A stretch of DNA of 64,000 bases from Mesorhizobium onobrychidis (GTDB taxonomy: Bacteria; Pseudomonadota; Alphaproteobacteria; Rhizobiales; Rhizobiaceae): the NCBI RefSeq assembly GCF_024707545.1, contig NZ_CP062229.1, forward strand, positions 744,001-808,000, given 5' to 3'. Under the pieces are notes generated by a model. That model was given only the letters and a program-made list of their open reading frames with translations, made no database searches and was not told the DNA's origin. The translations under genes were made by a program, and so were the position numbers. Positions within the stretch are counted from its first letter, which is position 1. Every line of letters begins with the position of its first letter. Positions 45,365 to 54,349 of this stretch are shown here, one piece after another.

Positions 45365-46605
45365 TCGGCGGCCTGCCACTCCCGCTCGAACAGTTCCTTG
45401 AGCTGTCCAATGCTTGCCATATGATCGAAATTGCCGCGCACGCGCCGCTCTGCGGCGTCGCCGAGGCGGGCGCGCAGCACGGGATCACGGATCAGGCGCT
45501 CCAGCGCCTGTGCCAGGGCAATTGGGTCTTCCGTCGGAACCAGCAGCCCGGTTTCATCCGGCGATAAAAGCTCCGGCACGCCGGAAATATCGGTCGACAC
45601 GCAGGCAAGCCGCTGGCTAGCCGCCTCCACCAGAACATTCGGCAGACCGTCCCGGTCGCCATTTGCGGCGATCCTGCAGGCCAGGGCGAAGATGTCGGCG
45701 CAGCGGTAGTGCTCAAGCACCTCCTCCTGCGCAAGCGCGCCTTTCCAAGAGACGCGACCATCCAGGCCGAGCTTTTGCGCCAGCGCCCTGAACCGTTCCA
45801 GTTCCTCGCCGCCGCCGATATGCTCGAAACGCCACGCCAAATCACCAGGCAAGAGGGCAAGGGCCTCCAGCAAGGTATCGTAACCTTTCTTTTCAACGGC
45901 GCGCCCGACACTCAGAACGATAACCGGTTCATCCGGCGCCGAGCCGTCATGCTGATTTCGCGCCTCGCCGAAACCGCCGAAGCGATCAAGGTCGAGCCCA
46001 TGATAGCTCAGATGCACAGACGAGTTGCCGTTAGCGAGTTTTTTCAGACGGTCGAAGCCGGCTTTCGTGCAAGTGACCGTCCAGCGCGCCGAGGAAAGCT
46101 TGCCAGCCAGATCCCAGTCCGCCGAAGTCCAGATGTCCTTGGCATGGGCCGAGCAGCTCCAGGGCAGGCCACGAAGCTGGCTGGCATAGCGCGTCACCGA
46201 TGCCGGTGTGTGCGCGAAATGTGCATGCAGCCAGCTCGCGCCTTCCGGCCATTCGGCCGCCAGCACGAGCGCTTGCCCGAAGCGGCGCGCGCGATTGCGC
46301 GTAAAGTCGCGGCGGATATCGGTAGCCAGCGATCCGAGCGCGCGCCAGAAGCCCGGCCGCAGCAGATAAGCAAACAGCGAGCGAACCACGCGCAGCGGCT
46401 CTTCATGCAGATATTCCGGCAGATAATGGACGGGCGCTTTGATCTCGTCATGCACGGGGTGGCGTTTTGCGTCGGTCGGCCGCCTGAGCGCGACGAGTAT
46501 CAGGTCGAACCCCGCACGCTCCAGACCGAGCAGTTCCTGCGCGATGAAGGTTTCCGACAGCCGCGGATAGCCCTTCAGAACCACGACGATCTTGCGATGT
46601 TGCAA
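45361..46605 (-). CDS. Glycosyltransferase family 4 protein
   Basis: A 414-residue GT-B transferase opening with VVVLKGYPRLSETFIAQELLGLE, a start typical of surface-polysaccharide GT4 enzymes. It has HAHFAHTPASVTRYA, SVGRAVEKKGYDTLLEALALL, the DGLPNVLVEAASQRLACVST donor-binding region and GVPELLSPDETGLLVPTEDP. The start is a TTG one base after the upstream stop (TGAGTTG), so translation is probably coupled. It is the middle gene of the three-gene operon. Confidence 0.9.
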   Translation of the reverse strand: MQHRKIVVVLKGYPRLSETFIAQELLGLERAGFDLILVALRRPTDAKRHPVHDEIKAPVHYLPEYLHEEPLRVVRSLFAYLLRPGFWRALGSLATDIRRDFTRNRARRFGQALVLAAEWPEGASWLHAHFAHTPASVTRYASQLRGLPWSCSAHAKDIWTSADWDLAGKLSSARWTVTCTKAGFDRLKKLANGNSSVHLSYHGLDLDRFGGFGEARNQHDGSAPDEPVIVLSVGRAVEKKGYDTLLEALALLPGDLAWRFEHIGGGEELERFRALAQKLGLDGRVSWKGALAQEEVLEHYRCADIFALACRIAANGDRDGLPNVLVEAASQRLACVSTDISGVPELLSPDETGLLVPTEDPIALAQALERLIRDPVLRARLGDAAERRVRGNFDHMASIGQLKELFEREWQAAE

Positions 46606-46606
46606 C

Positions 46607-47821
46607 TCAGTTCATGCCTTCAATGACCGAAAGGTGATGGCCGCCCCGCCGGTCGAGCAGTTCCGCGACGATTTCGGAAATGTGAGGCAGCCCTTCCAGC
46701 GTCAGATGCGGATGGCTCTGCGATGGGCCGGGCCGGTCCGGCAGCACCTCCAGTGCATTGGCAAACCGCTGGGAATCCTCGGCTTCTTCCGGCAAAAGCA
46801 TCTCGATGAGGCCGAGTTCGGCTGCGCGCCGTGCTCGGATCAGTTGTTCCTCGCGGGGCTTGACGCGCGGCACGATCAGCGCCGGCTTGTCGAAAGACAG
46901 TATCTCGCAATAGGTGTTGTAACCGCCCATCGCCACTACCGCCTTGGCGCCGGCAATCAGCTCTTCCATGCGGTTGTCGAACTCGATGATCTTGATATAG
47001 GGGATCTTGGACCCCTTCTTGAGCAGCTTGTTGCGCTTGCGCGCCGGCATGTAAGGCCCAAGCACGATCAGCGCCCTATGCTGCAATTGCGGATCCTGCT
47101 GATAGGCATCGATGACGCTGTGGATCAGTTCGGCGCCGTCACCGCCGCCACCGGTGGTAACGAGGATATAGTCGCCCTCGGGCCGGTGGCCGGGCAACTC
47201 GTTCTTCTGCAGGCTCCGTTGCAGGAAACCGACGAACTTCATCTTTGCCCTGACCGCCGGCGGCACATCCAAGCCGGTCAACGGATCGTAGAAATCCGGC
47301 GGACCATAGACCCAGACCTTGTCGTAGAACAGGCCTATCTTGCGCATCACATCCCTGCGTGCCCACTCCGCTTCGAGCAGATGCGGCGCGTCCATCACCT
47401 CGCGCAGGCCAAGCACGAGCGTGGTGCCCCGCGTCTTGAGGTAGGACAGCGTGTCCTCGATCTCACCGCGCAGGCCGAGCGGTTCCTTGTCGACGATGAA
47501 GATATCCGGCCGGAAGGTCTCGGCTGTGTGGCGGATGATCGACTGGCGCATCCTTAGCGTCTCATGCAGATCGATATCCTTTTCCAGCGAGGTGTATTCG
47601 CCGTTGCGCAACTTGATGACGCTGGGGATCTTCACGAAGTCGACACGGGCGCGGTAGTCGAAGGCGCCAGCGATAGTCGCACCCGAAATGATAAGCACCT
47701 GAAGTCCGCGGAAATCCTCAACCAGCGAATGCGCGATCGTCCGGCAGCGCTGCAAGTGGCCGAGCCCGAACGTGTCGTGGCTGTACATGAGAATTCGAGC
47801 ATTTTGTACGTGCTGGGTCAT
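46607..47821 (-). CDS. Glycosyltransferase of the COG4671/MurG-like type
   Basis: A 404-residue GT-B protein with RILMYSHDTFGLGHLQRCRTIA at the N-terminus, VTTGGGGDGAELI near the middle, and AMGGYNTYCEILSFDKPALIVPR plus REEQLIRARRAAELGLI toward the end. It resembles the gene at 44168 but is not a duplicate. ATG 47821 is used; a frame to 47872 was rejected. It is first in the operon, so the promoter should lie in the 47822-48297 gap, shared with the divergent ProX-like gene. Confidence 0.88.
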   Translation of the reverse strand: MTQHVQNARILMYSHDTFGLGHLQRCRTIAHSLVEDFRGLQVLIISGATIAGAFDYRARVDFVKIPSVIKLRNGEYTSLEKDIDLHETLRMRQSIIRHTAETFRPDIFIVDKEPLGLRGEIEDTLSYLKTRGTTLVLGLREVMDAPHLLEAEWARRDVMRKIGLFYDKVWVYGPPDFYDPLTGLDVPPAVRAKMKFVGFLQRSLQKNELPGHRPEGDYILVTTGGGGDGAELIHSVIDAYQQDPQLQHRALIVLGPYMPARKRNKLLKKGSKIPYIKIIEFDNRMEELIAGAKAVVAMGGYNTYCEILSFDKPALIVPRVKPREEQLIRARRAAELGLIEMLLPEEAEDSQRFANALEVLPDRPGPSQSHPHLTLEGLPHISEIVAELLDRRGGHHLSVIEGMN

Positions 47822-48297
47822 TGTTGAAAGTCTTTTAGAATTCTCGGCTTGAGGACCGTCGGTGACCCGCACGAAACCATTCTCGCGAATCTACCGACCT
47901 GTTTTGAAACATGAGGGCGCAATTTTCAATTTGTATTACCCAAGAGGGTCCATATGCTGAAACCAGGAAGCTGCGTCTACTTAGCGGCCTGCTTGCCACG
48001 TGGTCCAGAAGAACCTGCATCATTTCACTGGTATTGGCCATCTCGGATTCTCGGCGGCCTTGACCGCCACCGCGGACATCCTAAACATTGGCGGCCGCGT
48101 TTTGAGCATCTTCCCATACGGAATGTCATCGCGTAGCGTGCAGGGGCGGCATGTGACGGCGCTCTCTTTGGCGAATGCACTGCCGCACCTTCAGCAGTTG
48201 CCGTCGGCAGATGGGGGCTGGTGTCACAACCCGGTGCTTGCCGTGACAGATTGTTCCCGTCCCGGTTAGTTTCAGCACCGAAGCGAGGGGGAAGAAA
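47822..48297. other. Divergent intergenic region between glycosyltransferase operon and ProX-like gene
   Basis: About 475 bases with no supported gene. An AT-rich spot near 47910-47940 (CAATTTTCAATTTGTATTAC) is the best place for promoters of either side. A short plus frame (48000-48269) has no similarity that I can name. Confidence 0.4.
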
Positions 48298-49260
48298 ATG
48301 CACAACCGATTTCGGCAGTGCCTGCGCAGAATGTCGCTGGCCGCATTGACGATGCTGGCGGCCCCGCTCCACGCGGCTGATCTCGTCATTGCGATGCCGA
48401 ACTGGCCGTCGGGCCAGGCGACGGCAAACATTCTCAAGGTCAGCCTGAAGGAACATTTCGGGCTCGATGCCGATGTGCGCGAGATGGGGACGCTTATTGC
48501 CTTTGCCGGCATGGATAGGGGTGAGGTCGACATCTATCCGGAAGTCTGGCTTCCCAATTTCGATTCACTCGTCAAGAAGTACGTCGACGGGCGCAAGACC
48601 GTTGACCTCAGCCCCAAGGGTGTGCCGGCCGCGCAGGGCATATGCGTCACGCGCGAGACTGCGGACAAATATGGCATCAAGGACATTTCAGATCTGGCGG
48701 ATCCGAAAAAGGCGACCGTGTTCGACACCGACGGCGACGGCAAGGGCGAAATGTGGATTGGCGCGCTGGGCTGGTCGTCGACGAGCATCGAGAAGATACG
48801 GGCAAAGAGCTACGGCTATGAAAAAACGATGACGCTCCTTCAAATGCCGGAAGATATGGCAATGGCTGCAGTCGATGCGGCCGCGGCAACCGGGCAACCG
48901 ATCGCATTCTACTGCTACAGTCCGCACCACATTTTCGAGCTCCATGATATCGTCGAATTGACTGAGCCGAAATATGATCCCGCCAAGTGGCACATAGTGA
49001 TGCCGAGCGACGACCCTGACTGGCTGTCGAAATCGGAGGCGCCGGTGGCGTGGGACGCATCGCATTTCTACATCGGGTTTGCGTCCTCGACGGCTGCGCG
49101 CCTGCCGAAGGTGGCGGCCTTCCTCTCCAATATCGACTTTACCGCAGAGGAGGTCACCGAGATGAGCTACGCATTGCAGGTCGATCGGCAGGATCCCGCC
49201 AAATACGCGCAGGCCTGGGTTGCAAATCATCAAGACCGGCTGAACGCCTGGTCGAAATAA
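48298..49260 (+). CDS. Glycine betaine/choline-type ABC substrate-binding protein (ProX/OpuAC family), orphan
   Basis: A 320-residue periplasmic binding protein with a Sec signal peptide (cleaved after LHAA, near residue 27) followed by DLVIAMPNWPSGQATANIL. WIGALGWSSTSIE, PIAFYCYSPHHIFEL and the aromatic residues along the chain fit the quaternary-amine binding fold, with Trp/Tyr for the cation box. A GAGGGGGA ribosome site precedes the ATG. No permease or ATPase gene is beside it, so it must share a transporter encoded elsewhere or act as a receptor. Confidence 0.88.
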   Translation: MHNRFRQCLRRMSLAALTMLAAPLHAADLVIAMPNWPSGQATANILKVSLKEHFGLDADVREMGTLIAFAGMDRGEVDIYPEVWLPNFDSLVKKYVDGRKTVDLSPKGVPAAQGICVTRETADKYGIKDISDLADPKKATVFDTDGDGKGEMWIGALGWSSTSIEKIRAKSYGYEKTMTLLQMPEDMAMAAVDAAAATGQPIAFYCYSPHHIFELHDIVELTEPKYDPAKWHIVMPSDDPDWLSKSEAPVAWDASHFYIGFASSTAARLPKVAAFLSNIDFTAEEVTEMSYALQVDRQDPAKYAQAWVANHQDRLNAWSK

Positions 49261-49275
49261 GGGACAGGGACGAAC

Positions 49276-49989
49276 ATGACCCTTTCGCTCGCAAACCGGT
49301 CCGTCACTCCGAAAAGCAATGATCGCAGAATAGCTGGTCGCCGCCTGGTTCTTGGCACAGCGCTTGCCTTGACCGCGATCGGCGCGACACTGGTGTATGC
49401 CGCTCAGACGCAGGTATTCGATCCGCAGACCCATAAGTGGGTCGAATACGACAAGAAGAAAGCGCGCAAATACTATGCCGCGCATAATGAAGTCCCCGAG
49501 GCGTTTCGCCCGCAGATGGTCAAGTTCCGCACCGCGGAAGTGCCGGGTACGATCATCATCGATGGCAACCAGCATTTTCTCTACCTTGTGCAGCCGGGTC
49601 AGCGCGCCATGCGCTACGGTATCGGGGTGGGCCGGGAAGGGTTTGGATGGGCCGGCATCGTGCGCGTCGGCCGCATGGCGGAATGGCCGACCTGGACACC
49701 TCCGGCCGAAATGATCGCTCGTGATCCGAATGCGGTCAAACATGCGGCAGGCATGCCGGGGGGGCCTGACAATCCGCTCGGCGCCAGGGCGCTCTATCTG
49801 TATGAGCGCGACCAGGACACGATCTATCGGATACACGGCACGCCGGAGCCCTGGACGATCGGGCTCGACGTGTCATCAGGGTGTATCCGGATGAGGAATG
49901 ACGACATCACCGATCTGGCATCCCGCGTCAAGGTTGGGGCCAAGGTCATCGTTCTCATGCAGGGGGCGGCACTTTACAAGGGTGTGTGA
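49276..49989 (+). CDS. L,D-transpeptidase (YkuD/ErfK family)
   Basis: A 237-residue exported L,D-transpeptidase: a Tat-like or Sec signal (RRLVLGTALALTAIGATLVYA), then the YkuD domain with RAMRYGIGVGREGF and the catalytic block HGTPEPWTIGLDVSSGCIRM, near residues 187-206, containing the His and nucleophilic Cys. It would cross-link peptidoglycan peptides 3-3 or attach proteins to the wall. It starts 15 bases after the ProX-like gene and the lipoprotein gene follows 41 bases on. Confidence 0.93.
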   Translation: MTLSLANRSVTPKSNDRRIAGRRLVLGTALALTAIGATLVYAAQTQVFDPQTHKWVEYDKKKARKYYAAHNEVPEAFRPQMVKFRTAEVPGTIIIDGNQHFLYLVQPGQRAMRYGIGVGREGFGWAGIVRVGRMAEWPTWTPPAEMIARDPNAVKHAAGMPGGPDNPLGARALYLYERDQDTIYRIHGTPEPWTIGLDVSSGCIRMRNDDITDLASRVKVGAKVIVLMQGAALYKGV

Positions 49990-50030
49990 AGCCGGAGTGT
50001 GTGAAGCGGCATTTGGAGAGGGACCAGGCA

Positions 50031-50360
50031 ATGTCGACAAAACGTGCAGTGAGAACTTCGATCCGGGCAATAGCAATTGGATTCCTGGTGGGGCCCTTGA
50101 GCGCTTGCGTCAGCGCGCCGCCGCCGCCTCCTCAGGACCAGATGTCCAGGACCCAGGTCGAGACGGCCCCGGCGGACCTTCAGCTGCTTTGCGCCGACGC
50201 GGTCGCCAAGGCGAGCGGCGCCGATAGCACCAAAATACTTCCGGTTTCATCGAGCAAGATCGATCCCAAAACCTATCAGGTCGAACTCGATGCCAGCGGC
50301 AAAAAGACAAGCTGCCTTGTCGATACGGACGGCAATGTTAAATCCGTTCAGCCCACCTGA
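50031..50360 (+). CDS. Small outer-membrane-type lipoprotein
   Basis: A 109-residue protein with a lipoprotein signal: RAVRTSIRAIAIGFLVGPLSAC, lipobox LSAC at about residue 26, followed by a proline-rich linker (VSAPPPPPQDQM). The mature part has a conserved-looking two-Cys segment (LLCADAVAKASG and SCLVDTDGNVKSV) that could form a disulfide. ATG 50031 is preceded by GGAGAGGG. The function is unknown; its position after an L,D-transpeptidase suggests an envelope role. Confidence 0.75.
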   Translation: MSTKRAVRTSIRAIAIGFLVGPLSACVSAPPPPPQDQMSRTQVETAPADLQLLCADAVAKASGADSTKILPVSSSKIDPKTYQVELDASGKKTSCLVDTDGNVKSVQPT

Positions 50361-50605
50361 TCCGCTCTGCCTGAGGAATTTTGCGACGATCTGACGATTG
50401 CCGCGAACCTGGCGTCGGTTTCGGGCGTCACGATGTCGGTGGCGACCAGCTGTGGTGAAAGGTTCAGAAACCCCGAGAAAAAGCCCGGCCGGCCGCAGCT
50501 TGCCTCAACCCGGCGCCATCATCGTCATTGGCACATTCGGGCATTGGCTGTACCATTCCTAGGCCGGTCGTCGATGCGGCGTGTTCCGGCAATGGAGAAA
50601 CGTCC

Positions 50606-50845
50606 ATGTTACGATCAATTTCGCTTGCGGTTTTCCTGGCGGTCGTTCCTGCGACAGCCTTTGCAAATAAATGCCCGACCATCATGGCCGCGATCGACGC
50701 GGCGTTGCCGACCGCGACGCTGCCCGAGGCCGATATGACCAAAGTCAAAGAACTGCGCGCCCAAGGCGAGACATTGCACGCGGCCGGCGATCATGCAGGG
50801 TCAGAGGCTGCGCTCAACCAAGCCAAGACGATGCTCGGCATATAG
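50606..50845 (+). CDS. Small exported alpha-helical protein
   Basis: A 79-residue protein with a Sec signal (MLRSISLAVFLAVVPATAFA, cleavage about residue 20) and a mature helix-turn-helix pair (AAIDAALPTATL, KVKELRAQGETLHAAGDHAGSEAALNQAKTML) that looks like a single TPR-like hairpin. A GGAG site sits eight bases before the ATG. No known function. Confidence 0.7.
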   Translation: MLRSISLAVFLAVVPATAFANKCPTIMAAIDAALPTATLPEADMTKVKELRAQGETLHAAGDHAGSEAALNQAKTMLGI

Positions 50846-50951
50846 CTGCAAAGAACGCGGCTTTCCTGGCCGATTGCGGGGCTTTTGTTCGGTTGTCGGT
50901 CGGTGAGGATCACGGCCTTGACCGCTTGAAGCAGGCCCGAGCTGGGTTGGA

Positions 50952-53021
50952 TCAGCCCAGCCCGATCCGCTTGGCGCCCTGCCGGAACATAGCCTCGGCG
51001 TCCGGCTCGAACCGGAAGGTGCCGATGAAATCATCGGCACAGTAGTTCGGCAGCGTCTTGCGCAGCGCGGCGGAAAAATTTCGCGCCTCGTCAAGCCGCC
51101 CCGCCAGCGCGAGGCAGTGAGCTGCGATCGCCAGGATGATGGCATGGGCATTGGGCCGGGCGGCTGCCTTCAGCGCCCATTCGGCGGCCTCATCGAACTG
51201 GCCGAGCCGGACATGCGCCATCGCCCTGGCGCCGAGCATGCCGAACAGCAGCGGATCGAACGGGCTCAGATGGCGCGAATGGTCGGATGAACCGATCGCC
51301 GCGTTCGGATCACCCGACTGGGAATGGACGAAAGAGAGAGCGTAGTGGCCGAGCGCGAAATTCGGGCTGAGGTCGACGGCCCGTTCCAGCTCGATGAGAG
51401 AGCCGTCCTGCTCGCCGCGCAGCCACAGCGCCCGGCCCATGGCCCAGTGGGCGGCCGGATTGTGACCGTCGACCAGAAGACTTTGGCCGGCCGCCTCGAA
51501 GGCGAGCGCGCTTTCCTGGTCGCGGTCTCCCCAGCGCTGAAAAGCGTTCTGCCAATGGGTGAATGACAGGCCGGCATAGGCGCGGGCGAAGGTCGGATCG
51601 AGCTTCAGGGCCATGCCGAAGAAATGCCGGGCCTGTTGGTTTTCGGTGCGGGTGAAGCGATACATATGCCAGAGACCACGATGGTAGGCCTCCCAGGCAT
51701 TCAGCGAGTTGGGGGCTTTCAGCATGGCGCGGTTGCGCTCGACCATCTCGATCTCGGCTGAGATCGACGAGACGATGCTGTTGCCGATATCGTCGAGGAC
51801 GGCAAAGATATCGTCGGGCTTGCGTTCGAACGTCTCGGCCCAGACGATCCTGGCCGTGCGGACCTCTACAAGTTCCACGCTGACCACGACGCGGCCTGCC
51901 TGGCTGCGCACCGTGCCGGTGGCGACATAATCGACGTTCAGCCGCCGACCGGCATCTTCCGGCGCGATGTTTTTTTCCGCCAGCGCAAAGACGGAGCCGC
52001 GGGCGATGACGAAGAAATCCCTGAGCTTGGCCAGGCGGGTGATGATGTCGTGGGTGAGGCCGTCGGCCAATCCACCGCGAGAGGGGCCGCCGCGAGGGTC
52101 GCCGACAGCCGCCTCCTCGACAAACGGCATTATCGCGAGCGAGGTCTTGCACGATGCAACAACACCGGAATCGGGAAGCATAATTTCCGCTTGCGGGACC
52201 ACGGGCAGGAGTGCCGGTCGCGCCCAGAGCGTCGCGGCAGGTCGCTCGCTGCGGATCGTCCGCCATGCCTCACGAACGGGTTCGAAATCCAGATCCTCCG
52301 AAGCAAACAGCTGCGCTGTGGAAGCGAGATGTTCCTCGCAGGCGGCGATCTGGCCGCGCTGCGCCAGCCTTGTCAGAAGAGCCAGATGCGCACGCCCGTC
52401 GAAGGGAGCGAGTTCCACCCATTTCTCCAGGTGCGCGGACATTTCGTCGGCATCCGCCGGAAGCTTGTTGACGAGATGTTCCAGGATGGCGGCATGCCAC
52501 GAGCTGAAGCGGCGGCGTTGCGCGATCAGCCAGCTGTTGAAATGCGGGCTGCGGTCGATCTCCAGCCCATCGAGGAAATCGCCGACGAACAGTCCGGACA
52601 GGGCCTGCAGCCGCTGCAGATCGAGCGTCTCGATGCCTTTAGCGGCCGCCGAGGCGATGTCGATCGCGTCGACGGAAACACCTTTCAGATGAAGCGCGAT
52701 CGTGTCGCCAGGCGTTTCGATCCTGCGGCGATCCGGTTCGTCGAGGACGCCCCTGAGCTTGCTGAGGCACCAGCGAAGCTCGCCCCTCGGATCGTTCGGC
52801 ACATCCCACAGCAGCTCGCACAAACGGCTGCGGCCGACGGCATGCGGCGCAAGCGCCAGATAGGCGAAGAGCGCGCGCAGCTTGCGCGATGCCGGCAGTT
52901 GCAGGGTGGCGCCGTCGCGGATGACCGTCAGCGGTCCGAGCAGCCGCACGGACAGCCCGGCCGTTGCGCCGTCCAGGCTCGATCGAGCGGATTCCACGTG
53001 CGTTTCCACGCTTGCTCCCAC
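50952..53021 (-). CDS. SARP/BTAD-type transcriptional regulator with TPR sensor
   Basis: A 689-residue regulator. Residues 20-115 form a winged helix of the OmpR/SARP type (LSVRLLGPLTVIRDG, RKLRALFAYLALAP, RSRLCELLWDVPNDPRGELRWCLSKLR). Residues 115-260 form a BTAD-like helical domain. Residues about 285-430 hold a TolB-N/FlgO-like domain (SLAIMPFVEEA, DYVATGTVRSQAGRVVVSVELVE), and TPR helices reach the C-terminus. Such proteins act as DNA-binding activators. The GTG 53021 start is tentative, with further GTGs at 53009 and 52991. It is divergent from the PLP-enzyme pair, so it may regulate that operon. Confidence 0.85.
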   Translation of the reverse strand: MGASVETHVESARSSLDGATAGLSVRLLGPLTVIRDGATLQLPASRKLRALFAYLALAPHAVGRSRLCELLWDVPNDPRGELRWCLSKLRGVLDEPDRRRIETPGDTIALHLKGVSVDAIDIASAAAKGIETLDLQRLQALSGLFVGDFLDGLEIDRSPHFNSWLIAQRRRFSSWHAAILEHLVNKLPADADEMSAHLEKWVELAPFDGRAHLALLTRLAQRGQIAACEEHLASTAQLFASEDLDFEPVREAWRTIRSERPAATLWARPALLPVVPQAEIMLPDSGVVASCKTSLAIMPFVEEAAVGDPRGGPSRGGLADGLTHDIITRLAKLRDFFVIARGSVFALAEKNIAPEDAGRRLNVDYVATGTVRSQAGRVVVSVELVEVRTARIVWAETFERKPDDIFAVLDDIGNSIVSSISAEIEMVERNRAMLKAPNSLNAWEAYHRGLWHMYRFTRTENQQARHFFGMALKLDPTFARAYAGLSFTHWQNAFQRWGDRDQESALAFEAAGQSLLVDGHNPAAHWAMGRALWLRGEQDGSLIELERAVDLSPNFALGHYALSFVHSQSGDPNAAIGSSDHSRHLSPFDPLLFGMLGARAMAHVRLGQFDEAAEWALKAAARPNAHAIILAIAAHCLALAGRLDEARNFSAALRKTLPNYCADDFIGTFRFEPDAEAMFRQGAKRIGLG

Positions 53022-53239
53022 GCTGGCCAGTTGTCCTCTGTTCTACCATCGAAAGCGATAGAGTGCATCCGGCAACGAATTTCCGCGCCGGCTGCTAGCA
53101 TCGCCCTTTTCCGGGCCACATGCCGGCAAAGCAACCGTACTGCGGCAAGGTCTCGAAACCTCGCCGCCCAAGCCGCCGGTTTGTAACCGGCTCGTGACAA
53201 CAACAACTCGTGACAACAATAAAAAAGAGGAGAGCAGAC

Positions 53240-54328
53240 ATGTTGCAGCAACGGAAAATCAGAACCACGGCCGGGCGCGGCCGCCTGTTCGACAGCATTA
53301 TCGACACGGTCGGCGATACGCCGGTGATCAGGGTCAACAATCTCGGCCCCGATCATGTGACGATCTATGTGAAGGCCGAGTTCTTCAATCCGGCAGCGTC
53401 GGTGAAGGACCGGCTGGCGCTCAACATCATCGAGGAGGGCGAGCGCAGCGGCGCCTTGAAGCCGGGCCAGACCGTCGTCGAGGCAACCAGCGGCAACACC
53501 GGCATCGGGCTGGCCATGGTCTGCGCGCAGAAGGGTTATCCGCTGGTGGTGACGATGGCCGACAGTTTCTCCATCGAGCGCCGCAAGCTGATGCGCATGC
53601 TGGGCGCCAAGGTGGTGCTGACGCCGCGCGCCCAGAAGGGTTTTGGCATGTACAACAAGGCGGTCGAGCTCGCCGGGGCCAATGGCTGGTTCCTGGCCCG
53701 CCAGTTCGAGACCAAGGCCAATGCCGCCATTCACGAGGCGACGACGGCGCGCGAGATCATCAACGATTTCACCGGATCGCGGCTCGACTGCTTCGTCACC
53801 GGCTACGGAACCGGCGGCACCGTCGTCGGCGTCGGGCGCGTGCTGCGCCGCGAGCGTCCGGAGACCAGGATCGTTCTGGCCGAGCCCGCCAATGCCCAGC
53901 TGATCGGCAGCGGCAAGGCGCAGGAGCGCGGCGCCGACGGCGCGCCGGCCGCCAGCCACCCGGCCTTCGAGCCGCACCCGATCCAGGGCTGGACCCCGGA
54001 TTTCATCCCCAACGTCCTGCAGGAGGCGGTCGACGCCAGTCTCTATGACGACGTCGTGCCTGTTCCCGGGCCGGAGGGCATCAAATGGGCCAAGGCGCTG
54101 GCGCAAAAGGAAGGGATTTTCACCGGCATCTCCGGCGGAGCCACTTTTGCGGTGGCGCGCCAGATCGCCGAGAAAGCCGCACCCGGCTCGGTGATCCTGT
54201 GCATGCTTCCCGACACCGGCGAACGCTACATGACGACGCCGCTGTTCGACGGCATCGAAGCCGAGATGGACGCGGAGGAGATTGCCCTCTCGCGCTCGAC
54301 GCCGGGCTGCCAGTTCCCGGCCGAGTAA
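53240..54328 (+). CDS. PLP-dependent cysteine synthase-family enzyme
   Basis: A 362-residue fold-type II PLP enzyme. K56 in NPAASVKDRLAL is the PLP lysine, EATSGNTGIGLA is the substrate-binding loop, GYGTGGTVVGVGRVLR the phosphate-binding glycine loop, and FTGISGGATFAVAR the C-terminal Ser site. The usual role is O-acetylserine sulfhydrylase, but the extra C-terminal tail and the partner decarboxylase suggest a specialised amino acid. ATG 53240 follows GAGGAG. The decarboxylase gene starts 21 bases after its stop. Confidence 0.9.
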   Translation: MLQQRKIRTTAGRGRLFDSIIDTVGDTPVIRVNNLGPDHVTIYVKAEFFNPAASVKDRLALNIIEEGERSGALKPGQTVVEATSGNTGIGLAMVCAQKGYPLVVTMADSFSIERRKLMRMLGAKVVLTPRAQKGFGMYNKAVELAGANGWFLARQFETKANAAIHEATTAREIINDFTGSRLDCFVTGYGTGGTVVGVGRVLRRERPETRIVLAEPANAQLIGSGKAQERGADGAPAASHPAFEPHPIQGWTPDFIPNVLQEAVDASLYDDVVPVPGPEGIKWAKALAQKEGIFTGISGGATFAVARQIAEKAAPGSVILCMLPDTGERYMTTPLFDGIEAEMDAEEIALSRSTPGCQFPAE

Positions 54329-54349
54329 CGGCATACGGGAGCGACGCAG

